Assembly (NCBI GenBank): GCA_022702545.1
Contig: JAHRBC010000004.1
Location: 186,001 to 250,000, forward strand
Reading direction: 5' to 3'
DNA length: 64,000 bases
Source: Phycomyces nitens
Taxonomy: Eukaryota; Mucoromycota; Mucoromycetes; Mucorales; Phycomycetaceae
Shown here: one piece after another, positions 38,570-50,315 of the stretch
Position numbering within the stretch: the first letter of the stretch is position 1
Layout of the letters: each line of letters opens with the position of its first letter
The notes under the pieces: model-generated
Databases searched by the model: none
The model's input: the letters and a program-made list of their open reading frames with translations, nothing else
Told to the model about the DNA's origin: nothing
Translations under genes and position numbers: made by a program

Positions 38570-40241
38570 ATGCTTTGTGCAGGCACAACAAACACAATCA
38601 CTTTTACCATGAACCCTCATTTTACCGATCACTCCACTCAAGACTCTCCTGGCCCTTCTCCTGCTGTCGAGAGCATTCTCGCAGACGCCCTCTTTCCACC
38701 ACGACCTTCTACAGACCAACTTGACCCGACACCTTCAGACAAAAAAGACCCGCTGGCGGCTCAAGTCTGGCGGCTATACACAAAGGCCAAGGACACACTT
38801 CCTAATGGCTCACGTCTAGAGAACCTCACCTGGCGCATGATGGCCATGACTCTCAAGAAAAAGAAGGCTGCCGACAGAATCAAAGCCCAAGAAAAAGCCA
38901 ACCTTGACAAAGAATCACCTCCAACCCATGATGACACCACCGTCTTTCTGTCGTCCTCGGCTCCACCTGCAATCGATGGCTTTGGACCCAACTTCCACTC
39001 TACAATCCGCCCAAAGTCAAACCATGAACGCACCGCCATGGTCTACGGATCTACCCGTGCCGCACCCTCCCACCTGTCTCTGACGATATTCCCCCAGCAT
39101 GTAAGGATTGATTTTGTATTTCATTATACTCTATTTCATTCGATTGCATGGCCATGCATAGCTTGTTTGCATAGACAATTCAATCAGATTTACAGGGCAG
39201 GGCGCTTATTCCTTTTTTTAATAGACTTCAAATGGATTTACGCCTGGTGTTCATGGCACCAACAGCATCACAATTCCTGCGGATTCAGACATGGAAGAGT
39301 GCGATAGACTATCTCCCTACTCAGTATCATCCATGGAAGCATATTTCAGTCAGTCGTTGCCTAGCGACCAACTTCCAATGCAGTTCCAGAATATGGGTCT
39401 TCATCAGCCAGCCCTCTTCCAGCCGCTGTCTCCCGAGCCAACAATTCCTGATGAACAAATGAATGCGAATGTTGCTAGTACAAGTGCGAATGCAGGGGCA
39501 CTCAGCTTCGAGGATCTGCTGACAATGTACTATGTCCCTCAACCTGCCCCCGATCCTCTGCTCCCTCTCCCAGAGCCACTCCCCCCGACCGACAAGAAGG
39601 ATGCCGCCACCCACTGCACCAACTGTCGCACCACAACCACACCGCTCTGGAGACGGAATCCAGAGGGGCTTCCGCTCTGCAATGCCTGTGGTCTCTTTCT
39701 CAAGCTTCATGGCGTTGTCCGTCCCCTGAGCCTCAAGACAGATGTCATCAAAAAACGCAACCGAAGCAATGCCACCCCTATTACCACAGTCAACAAGGGC
39801 ATCAAGTCCAAGGCGGCTGTGTTTGCTAATCCCACCAACCATGCCATCGGTAAACGCGCTTCCACAAGTATCATCACCCCCATGCCCAAAGACAAGAAGA
39901 AGCCGAACATTGCCCCTGTTCCCTTTAGCAATGCAGGTCATCCCTTACGACCCATTGGTTCCCAAATTAACTATTCCACCATAAACCCCACTACCACTAC
40001 CACCACTACCACTACCACTACCTCTATTTCTACTACTAAACGCCAGCGCCGCCTCTCCCTGTCAGAACAGGCTAATAACACAAATGTCAACAAAACTAAT
40101 AATCAGTACCACATATCTCCACAGCGTCCTGTTCTTCAGACGGTCGGAAGTGCCCCCAACCTCTCTTGGATGGGCATGATGTCTCAACCAGAGCATGTTC
40201 ATCCAATGTCCCTCTCTGATATTCACCCAGGATGGTCATAA
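38570..40241 (+). CDS. GATA transcription factor, AreA/Nit2/Gat1 type
   Basis: Two exons around an intron starting at 39100 (after FPQH) and ending just before TSNGFTPGV near 39227. The N-terminal region has the DUF1752-type motif [14 protein letters not shown] with [18 protein letters not shown], which marks fungal nitrogen-regulatory GATA factors. The single GATA finger reads [18 protein letters not shown], then [15 protein letters not shown], with a 17-residue loop, followed by a basic VIKKRNRSN tail. A poly-Thr run encoded by ACT/ACC repeats (about 39990-40025) follows. Two in-frame ATGs are possible, 38570 and 38609; the second has the better start context (ACCATGA). It probably activates nitrogen-catabolite genes on non-preferred sources (inferred from family). 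Confidence 0.88.
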
Positions 40242-43200
40242 CATTCCCCCTCAATTGCACCACCTATACATAGCGTCTCTCTCTCTCTCTTTCTTTCTTT
40301 ATTTCTTTATTTCTTTTTGCTTTCTATAATGAATAATGTCCTTTTTTTCTTTTCTTTAATCTATACAATGTAATTCCAAGTGCTTAAAAGTATAGAAAAG
40401 TGCCTTGTTAATTAGTTTCATGCGCACTAGCAACAAATGTATGAGAATGAGTTTTAGTGCCTAGAATATATATATATATTCAAGCCCATTTTTAAATGAA
40501 ATTCTTGGCAGTGCAATCCTTGGATACCCTTATTTTTTTGGATTGCGTGCTTGACATTATTTTCTAGTGCCACGCCTCTATATAAACGAAATGTACAAAA
40601 CATGGTTTTCAATGTTCAAATACATTTACATATTCAATTCCTAATACAATATATGTATATATATATATAAAGATTTAGTGTTTCTTGGAAATCAACCAAA
40701 ATTAAATTACATATATAGTCTGACAGCTAAGCAGGGTCAAATCCAATGTTCTTTGAAAATAAAGTCGGGTATTAAGACTCTTGATGATTAATTGATAATC
40801 TGTGAGATTGAAAGGGCGTCTTGTAATACAAGTTTTGGATCATTGATCCATTATCGATTCCGTTTTACAAGCTGCAAAGATCAGCTCTGATAATTGTTTA
40901 TGCTTTTTATTGTTTTTTAGACTTGCTAAAAGGATGAATCGATGCAAAAAGGCGATTTCTGGATAGATTTTATTGTTTGCCATTTAATAAAACAAATGGC
41001 AATGTGTTTTGTAAAGCGCATTTTTTTGTTTCATTGCATATTTTTAGGCTGAATTTGCCATCAAGATATATCTCTAAGTCTTGTTTCGACATTTAAACTA
41101 GAAATCAAATAATAAAATACCATTTTCCTCTTTATACCTAGAGTTGATTAATATGTCTATTGCATTTTTCAGACCATCATTATTATTATAAAAGCAGTCT
41201 TGAGAATGAATAAAAGGGAAACCAGTGGCAAATATGAAAAGTCCATCCGAATATTCATGTCGAATCTTTTAAAAATGCTGACTTGGCACTTTACAATATT
41301 CAAAAGTTCAAGATTGAATAAAATCAAGTTTAGTTTAGTTATTCTACCGATAATTATAACACGCGTATTTTTGTGCAAAAAAAGTACATTAAACAAGCAT
41401 CACTTTGTGAGGTTTATGTTTGCTCTAGAAAACAGTTTAAATTATAAACATGGTCCATTTATCACAAATGTACAAAATCTGGTCCCTTTTATTTTTGGCC
41501 AGACATGAATAGAACCTAGTGGATAGCTTTCAAAAATAATAATAAAGAAAAGCCAAGATACTACATGTCTTATTAGCTAATATTTGTGATCAAGAACATT
41601 ATAATTTAAACAAATAAAAAACAAAAAAAAACATGTCATTTGGCATTCTTTCTAGCCTTTTGGATCCTCATATGGCTTTTTTTCTGACGAGTTTGTTATC
41701 AACTTTTGTTTGTCAGGTATTTCAGCCATGATATGGTGGCTACAAACTAGCTCTTGCATGTAGTTTAGTTTTGGATAAAGAGGTACCCTCGGGTCTAGTT
41801 GAATCGACATCAAAGGTCCCATACCTCACAATAATATATATATATAATCAAAAAATACAATTTCAACTGTCTTTTCTATATATTTTTTAATATTATCCTA
41901 TTATTTTGCAGTTTTTCTTCTTCTAAAGAAATAAAACAGCCTGTTCTTCCGTCTCATTCTCATCTCTGGTTTCTATAGACCTTCCATTAGACAGATGCAC
42001 CCCAAATGTGTCTTGTGCAAGTATGGTATAATTCTCAATGTAAAAAAGATGTTTTTAAAATAAAAACAATTGTGGGTGCATATTAACCTTGATTTTTTCA
42101 ATGGGTACATGCCGCATATATATATATATATTCAATCAGTCAAAGGTGTCATATGAACATTATCTTTGGTTTTCTTAATAGCAAATCTCTCTTGCAACCT
42201 GCTATTAGTTTCTTCTTAAATATGAGTATGCAGTTGTCACGTGGACTGATGGATGTTCTGAACAGCCTCATTGTACATATTTCTCATAAGCCTTGTTTTT
42301 ACTTTGCTAGGTCAATTGGGTATAAGTACTTGTGTGATCAGATGGTGCGTATATTACCAAGGCTATTAAAACAATAAGTACAAATATTCTATTTGGTCCA
42401 GATTTTTAAAAATTAGTGTTTTTATTGCATTTAATTACCATTTCTTTAGTTAAAGGGATGCAAGGTATATATAATAAAAAAAGGGTAGTCTGTGCTAAGC
42501 ATATTTCATCATTGTATTCTTAATAAAACTCTCTAAATCCAACACGCCCTTTTTGGTCAAGTAAAAAGGTCTTTAAGAGTGGAATTTATCATGTTGACGG
42601 TTGATTAGACTATATAGTTTCAGGAGTAGTAAATTTCAGTATTATTATGACTTGCATACCATAATATTTGTTCGTTTAAAAAATATTTGTACGGCAAATC
42701 CATATTGTTGTACAATATATTCTGCCAAGAATTCATCAATACAAATGTGTGTGTGTGTGTGTAAAAAGTACATTTTTTTTGTTTTAATAAAACAAGTTCT
42801 TTTCATTATTCAAAAGAGAGAGAGAGAGAGAGATGACCAGCAAGGATCCATGGTTATTCATAGACACAAAACGTGTTGTACTCCTGTACATACACATGCA
42901 TAAATATACACGCATCTGGAAACTATAAATTACAATTTTTCAGATAATAATAAAGGTATCTTTGGACGCTCTGGTATGTACAGGGTGGAAAAAATCAGCC
43001 ATTGGGCCAAAACAGCCAAAACTCACAAAGGTACGGCCTAGATGGTTTTCTTATTTTCTGGTATTGCATAGACGGTTGAACTTGAACTGCGCATGAGCCG
43101 TGCATAGACGTTCTATATATTTCTGCACTCTGCTAGACATCTACAGAACCTTAAACCCCATTTCTGGGTATAAATAGTATATCTTGTTCTGCAAGCTCAG

Positions 43201-43347
43201 CATCAAGAAAATATCAATGTCTGGTAGCCTAGCAAACCATAAATCCCATTGACGTTTTGGATCATTATAGCAAAGGAAATGTTAGTTTATGTGTACAAAT
43301 ATAGGGTTATTTATTATGGTAAATATAAATCTCAAACAAATAGAATT
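40242..43347. other. Gene-poor AT-rich region
   Basis: About 3.1 kb without a convincing gene. It has TA runs (40470, 40657, 41838, 42119) and a (GA)n tract at 42815-42833. Short frames such as 41200-41508 are Lys/Asn/Phe-rich, as expected from AT-rich noise. A TACAGGGTGGAAAA stretch near 42978 faintly recalls a Tc1/mariner end, but no partner repeat was seen. Confidence 0.55.
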
Positions 43348-44685
43348 CTACGAGGATTCTGCCAAAACACTCTCCATGTCAATATGTGAGCTGTCGAGCT
43401 GTCGGAATCCCCAGGGTCTCTTGAATTCAGGATGCTCATACAGCTCAAAGTGTCCGTCTTGAACCAACCGAGTGGCAATCTTGCGCTTAACAAATGCCTT
43501 TTTCCCGTCCTTGAATTCCAAGCACACAGAATGCCATGGAGTTGGGCCACGCAGATTAGGTGCTATTTGGATAGGAAACTTTGGTCCAGAACTATTGTAC
43601 CCATGAATCGAGAGGCGCAGATGAGTAGGATAGTGATGTTCGCATAGGCGAGAAAAGGCAACATTTCGCTCCATCATTTTTCTTGCTATCTGGCGGCACT
43701 CCTTCTTTTTTCTGGTCTTGCTAATGTCTGTGGCCCACATAAGATCTTCTTCGAGGTACCGCACAAACCCAAGATTTACCATCTTGTTACTAATTGTCTC
43801 GGCCTTGTCTGCGTCTGTAAAGATTTCCATTAATCCTGCTCTTCTTTGGTCATGGATACCCCAGTTCTCTGTGGTCTGGCCAACTGCAAGGTCGTCCGTG
43901 TTGATAGCTGCCAAATGATCATCTAGTGATTTAAAGACGATGTGCTCAAGTCCTCCGCGTGATTTGAATAGCTTGAATTCCAAAAAGTCATTGTATACTG
44001 TAACTAGCTCGTCCTTGACGCCAACCAGATCAGCAAATACACGACCATCAGATACAATAGTAAGCTGGCATCCCTGAGGATAATATTGCTCTACATCTCT
44101 GCAAAAGTTCTCGATCCGAAGGAGTCCGATTTCCTCTGTGCAATCAGGAAGAACACCGAGAACCTTGTCACGACTATTAGGAGACTTGCAAGGGAAGGCA
44201 GGGAGAACCATGAGGATAGGCTCAAGGGCACATATAAATGGGTGTATTTTACGTGCTAGGGCATACTTTCCACTGTCTGAATAGCAGTCAAGAGAGGGCA
44301 GGGAATGATACCTAATGGCAGTATCAAAGTGGTCCAGAAAACTCTGGAGTACATGTCCACACCGATCCGGAGTGTTGCATTCATCAATTATAGTGTCTTC
44401 AAGGGTCAAGACTGGAGAACTGGAGCTGGTGCTTGTGGAAGGAGAGAGGACAGGAAGCTCTCCTAGACTGGATTGTTCAGAGCCATCCTTTTTTTGAAAA
44501 AGACTGAGCATCTGTTTAAACTGGCTATAGAAAAATGAACGGCCAAGAAAGCCTGGTTGGGATAGATGTCAGCTTGGGTTACAACAGATTGCTTTAGGGT
44601 TTTACATACCATTGTTTGAACCTTTTGTATCTAGATCCATAGATTGTTCATGATAGGTATCTTTGCAGCCTTGCTTGTAGGACAT
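43348..44685 (-). CDS. DIT1/PvcA-type isocyanide synthase
   Basis: This family converts an amino acid (tyrosine, tryptophan, valine and others) to an isocyanide, or in yeast Dit1 forms N-formyl-tyrosine for spore-wall dityrosine. Two exons start at MSYKQGCKDTYHEQS (44685); an intron near 44609-44554 leads into the main exon. The total is about 426 residues. Family blocks: VLPAFPCKSPNSRDKVLGVLP, LRIENFCRDVEQYYPQGCQL, TIVSDGRVFADLVGVKDELV, MVNLGFVRYLEEDLMW-like middle, IHGYNSSGPKFPIQI and TPWHSVCLEFKDG. No P450 or 2OG-dioxygenase partner lies nearby, although such partners usually accompany biosynthetic isocyanide synthases. Substrate is not predictable here. Confidence 0.85.
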
Positions 44686-47600
44686 GGTAGTATTGTGATT
44701 AAAAGTGAGGAAAAAAAGAGGGTGAATGCTTTCCACAGCAACGAACAAATGGTCTCTTTTATACCTGTGAGACGGCATAAAGATCCTTTTACACATTTCA
44801 GAATATACCTCTGTATTATTCTTGTTACTGTATGTGCATATTTTATTCAGCCCAGAAGATTAATAACTCACTATACAATAAACCTTCTAAACTTGTCATG
44901 CGCCAAAGAGATATATCAAGAGGCTTGTGGGCGCATGCACAAATATAAGAGGATTCTTTATTTTTATAACAGATGAATTCCTAAATTGGGAAACAGAACC
45001 GGAGAAGTGTGATATAGTTATGCAAATATTATAGAAAGCAGTGCAGCCATGTCTTTGTGGTAAATGACCTATTCTAGAATTGATGGGCATAACCATTGTT
45101 CATTATAATTGACAAGCATCACCTTGGAAACATGCTCAACATATAGCTACAAGTAAAGAGGTATCTAAAATAAGCTTATGATATTCTGATGCCATGAGTA
45201 GGTATGTACACACAATGTCTGCTCAGTTGTGGCTCATATGAGGTCCATTAATTATTCTCATTACAACGACAAAGAATCTTGTCAGCACGCTAATATCTGC
45301 GGCTTTAAGGAACCTATATATGGGGTATACAAAACTCAATTGGATCTGCATAGATCTAACCAGAGATATTAGCTGCCAATATGTATATGTATATATAATA
45401 TTATACATATAATCCGCCAAAATTTACAAGAAGTCTTGTATTTGGGTTTTCCCTTATACAGATCTTATTCGTAACTATCTAAACTCACTCACCCACTCTT
45501 TTTTTTTTAAAAAAAAAAAAAGAACAGCCGCCCAAATTGGCTACATTGATCGTAACCGAGTTTTCTACAAATGTCCTAAAGGACAATATAGCCAGATATT
45601 ACTATAGGGCATTTTGTACCCTATTCATCTTGAGCTTTATATGCCTGAAGGATATAAGATCAAAGGCGGCTTTAATTGCTCAATACATTATTGATATTTT
45701 TATTATCTTTTGGATATACAGCTCACAATCTCCGTTTAATAACGATTGTATATACATGTTTGAAAACTCGGCTTTCGGCCGGTTTCGTTGGAGTGGTTCT
45801 ATAGGACTTCTATACGTGTACGAGATACATACTATCAAATAATAAACATATATTTATTTATTCATTTATTTATTTAAAAACCTGAATGGATCAAATGCGA
45901 GTTTATATTTCTAATATATCCAAAGACTTTATATTCACTGCGCCATCCTTCTTGTGCATGCATACACATCTACTAACAGAATTCTCGGCAAATACAAGGC
46001 TTGGCTATTTATGCTAGTCTGTACAGGTTTATATTAGGAATAGAGTCGACCATCAACCCAGTGTTTGTCTTGTTTGGTCTGGGACTACTTTGTAAATTCA
46101 TTGATAAAATCTTGATGTCCATTTAAACGGACCCTTTACAATAGATGGCAAGGTCTGTCTCTAATATGTCAATCTTTTAATAAATGTTGCAGCCAAAAAA
46201 AAAAGACGCAATTGGCTCTGCGTGTATATCACTGGCAATCAAAATAACCGTGTATTTTTAATAGACTATCATATATGTGCAATTCCTCTGTAGGGGAAAG
46301 TTTACTCTTTAAAAGCCCTTTTTTTTAATACCTTGTTAATCACTGTAAATTAAATCATTATCGCTGACCCGTTGGTGTTTACAGAACATCAAGGTGGGTT
46401 GGTTGGCGAGCCACATTTTATAAGCTGCACCGCTGCCAAATGCTCGTAAATGATGCAAAGTGGATAGATCTGGCAGCGGGCAGTGAGCTGATTTGAATTT
46501 ATAAAGTCTTGAATAATCTTGGTATTACCATATTTGTTAAAATCTAGAATATACATTAATTTATTCGCCAGCATTTGTTACAAATCATTTCTAGACTTTG
46601 TGATATTGGGTTTAAATGGACAAGGATCTTGACTTTATCCAAGCCAGATCGATCTATGGCTTGGAAACAGAGTCTTAATACTCCTTGACCTGCTCTTAAA
46701 ATAAAATGGTCCAAGGTGTTGGAAAACAAAACAAAAGAATTCGTCAAGAGAGCTTAAAGCCTTTTCCAAAGAGCTTTTCTCGTCCACCTTAATAAAACCA
46801 ATGGTATCCTTGACTAATATTCCACGGATTATTCTGGCAATAGAAATAATCTCCATGACAACAAATGCAGTCCTCTCGAGCACATAAAATTATACTATAG
46901 ACCATAAAGCATGTGTGAGGCGCCCAAGACAAAACGTACGATTGTTTTCAGTCGAGGGGCAATCTACCATAATATATATTGCTATATATATATATATTGA
47001 TATTGAGTAATATCATAATACACAGTTTTAATATAAAGTACCAGTGCTGGAGCTGTTTTGATCTTATGAAAGGATACGAGTCTTTAAGGAGAAGCAGAGC
47101 ACACAAAGATTAGAAAAATGTTCCATACTGATAACCCTAACATGATAACGCAGAGTCAAAAGCATGGCAAAAAAACAGGGGTATATATATATATATAATG
47201 GGAAAGCCGAGATATTTCTGGGTGGTGTCAGAAAATGTATACCGATCATAGACACCATGATATACTTTAGTTGATGTTCAAAGGTAGCCGATATACCTAC
47301 GGATATACAATACATTTATACAATTCTAAGTATAACTCATAGTATTACAGCCAATCTTTTTCTGTAAACACCCTATTATTCAACGTATATCTATCGAATA
47401 ACACAATTAAAAGAATAATAGGCAGATTCATGCCAACAATGAAAACATCCTGCACAGAAAAAAAAGGCGTACAAGTGTACCCAATTGAGGAGTCCAAGAC
47501 CCACCAGTCCGTGCCTTGGCTGTCAAAACGATAAACTTGGAACATTTAGCGAAATCCAAAACCCTAGACTATATATATAAAAAAAGGTCCCTTTTATTAT

Positions 47601-48371
47601 TCTTTTACCGACCTTCAAGGTAAGCCACTTTATACATAAAAGTAGTACTAGCCCAAGACACGGATTTGTTGAGTAATGATTTAGTTTTCAAATTATCTCA
47701 TTTTAAGCTAAAGTGTAGTCCAGGCCATCAAGTTTGATAGTTGACGTCTTTTTTCTTTTATTGATAGATATCTACATGAGAATTGGTAGGTAAATTGATA
47801 GGTCTCGATGATAATAGTATATTTGTTTGGTTAATATACATAAAATATGACAATAAAATTATAAATGGTGTAGATCCAAGAATCCATTTGAGTGATCTGC
47901 CCAGTATCTTGACTGTTAATTATGATGAAATGAATGGAAATTTACTGATTGCTTCTTGGGCTTTATATCATTTCGTATTCACAATATCCTACATAATTAC
48001 CCTTTATTCATGGTCAACAGCCTTTATTGATTCCAGTTTTTGGTAGTTTAGTCAAGGAAACTTGGAATTCAGCTCAAGATATTTTTCAAAGGAATTGAAA
48101 GACGCTTTCTGATTTTTCCAATCTTTTTCTGCAGTGTGGACATCCAAAGGACTTGTTGATCACTAGCTGCATGAAAATCTGTTGAAACTACAAGCAACAA
48201 AAAAATCCTTATGCTTAACCTAGAATTGTAGATAAAGTATGTGAACTGACAGGCCCAGCTCATAGAAAACATATGGTTAATATGTATTTCTTTATACTTT
48301 TTGTTAGATTAGTACAGGACAAAAAGGGTATACTGTGGAACCAAAGTGAATAGCTCTTCACGATTACTCTT

Positions 48372-48399
48372 TATCTTTCTTTCTTTCTTTCTTTCTTTG
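48372..48399. repeat. (CTTT)n microsatellite
   Basis: About seven TTTC/CTTT units in the gene-poor region. Confidence 0.8.
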
Positions 48400-50118
48400 T
48401 ATTTGATATCGATTGCCCAAGACAGTGTTTAGGATAGGTCTATTCAAAAGCACTCTTGGAAACATGGTGGTTTAAAATTGATAATGGTCAATAAAAGTGT
48501 TTAATCGTACAGTTTGTACTACCATATTTGGTAAATGTCGATGTTGTAATTTATAATTTATACTCTTTCATTGGCCACATCCCTTTTACAATGTTCAAGA
48601 AAAAGATTGTGGTTCAAATAAAAAAGAAAATCGTTATTTGCAACAACTATTTAAATATAGGCAGAAATATAAGCCATTACAGACTCTTGCGTATTCATTG
48701 TGGAAGTCAAGTTTGACTACAGCTATAGTCCCTCCCTCCCCCCTTGATTTACAGGATAACACACTTACATGTGTATTAGGGTCTTGTATTAAAGTTCATT
48801 GTACCGTTTGGGCGAATATATGTATTTCTCTTTTATGACCCGTCCCTGGACCCAATTGAAGAGTTTTCATGTGAAAACAAGAGTACTCGATAATATGTAT
48901 AGCGATATCAAGCCAAGGTGATTTAGATGGGTTCTGGCCAACATTACAGAGCTTATCTAGAGTGCCAATAAATGAAGAATATATATATATATATATTATT
49001 GGATCAGTGTCTTGTTTCCCAAATGCTTGAGTCTATTTTTATAGCCAAACGGAAACCTTTTTTTTTCATTTATGAATAAACTGAAAATATGGTGCCTTGG
49101 ATTAGACTAATTCCGGGGCCTCCCTTTGCCAAATTCTCCAAGACTAAATTGTGATTCACAGCTAAATTCCATTGTGTTAAAGTGCCTTGCTGATCAATAT
49201 TGTCCTACCAAGGATACATTTCAATCTCATGAATCGATTTGCTTTTTCCAAAGAATCTATCCATTTGGCTTATATAGCTGTAGTTAAATTAAAGGGCTCA
49301 GCCCATAATTCAATCGCCAATTAAACCCCAAAATATATAAAGTCAACCAGACTCGCACTGACCACTAGAAAGAGCCGTTCATTGATGGTCTTACTTTGGA
49401 AACATAAACACTATCAATGGTAGCACATGACCATTTATCTCGAGGAAGACATGAACCCATTTTTAATTCAAAACGGCCAGGCAAGTGGATAATTGGGGTT
49501 GATCTACAAGTGTACAAAGGGGTATTCTTTTTTTTTAATTATTTCAACGCAAGCTTTTCAAACGCCAATTCCTCATGTATAAATATTGATAGGCACCGAT
49601 TGGCTCCGATTGAATGTCCACAGATTACTCATATGAGTTTATTCCCAGACAGCCATACATGTGTCTACAGTTCAACAAAATCAAAAGTCACCATGAAATT
49701 GAGGTTACCTCTGTGAAAATGTGTGCATATGTCCAAGTTTAGAATAGAAGAACAAATACAGGCAATGAGCTAAGGAAGAGGCACTGGAGAATAAAGACCA
49801 ACAAGAGAGACAGCATTGGCTACCAAGTGTGTTTTTTTTAGACTGCAAATCAAAAATATCAAGGGATTTTTTGTTTGGCTGACTTTCCAATAGGCTTGCT
49901 TTAATTCAATATTGGAAATGCAAGCTCAGTACAAGAGGACAATTCAAGACAAAAGCAAGATTGAAAGAGAATATAATAATAATATTATAAATATTTGGGT
50001 CAATAAGCAATAGTCAACCCAAATCCATTAAAAACACATTATAAATGTTGCAAGAAAACAAAATTAAAATAAAAATGGTATTTTATACCCCTATATAAAT
50101 ATTATATATATATATAAA

Positions 50119-50187
50119 GTGTGTGTGCGTGTGTGTGTGCGTGTGTGTGTGTGTGCGTGTGTGCGTGTGTGTGTGCGTGTGTGCGTA
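50119..50187. repeat. GT/GC alternating purine-pyrimidine tract
   Basis: About 70 bp of (GTGTGTGC)n-like alternation lies roughly 130 bp upstream of the prolyl iminopeptidase-like start. It could form Z-DNA. Confidence 0.85.
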
Positions 50188-50315
50188 TTGGTATGTTTGT
50201 GTTTGTGTGTCTTTTTGAACATCCTAAATTTTCTACATCAATTCTTCTTCCGGGGGCGGAGGGCAAGGGCTTTTCTTACTCTTTATTTTTAGGGGTACCC
50301 TTGACCAAATAACAA

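Larger units (their letters stand above)
44686..50315. other. 5.6-kb gene-poor region
   Basis: No gene longer than about 100 codons is credible. The region has (TA)n runs (45390, 46984, 47184, 48977), a T10A13-type inverted tract (about 45501-45523), (CTTT)n at 48372-48399 and a GT/GC tract at 50119-50187. A few frames (for example 47783-48046 and 45537-45842) show hydrophobic stretches but have no family resemblance or splice context. No transposase or reverse transcriptase remnant was recognised. Confidence 0.55.

Noticed and set aside
42970..43030. ACAGGGTGGAAAAAA resembling a Tc1/mariner terminal repeat
   Set aside because: No inverted partner, target duplication or transposase remnant was found nearby.
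47783..48046. An 87-codon plus-strand frame with hydrophobic stretches
   Set aside because: AT-rich noise gives Ile/Phe/Tyr-rich frames; no splice context or homologue pattern was seen.
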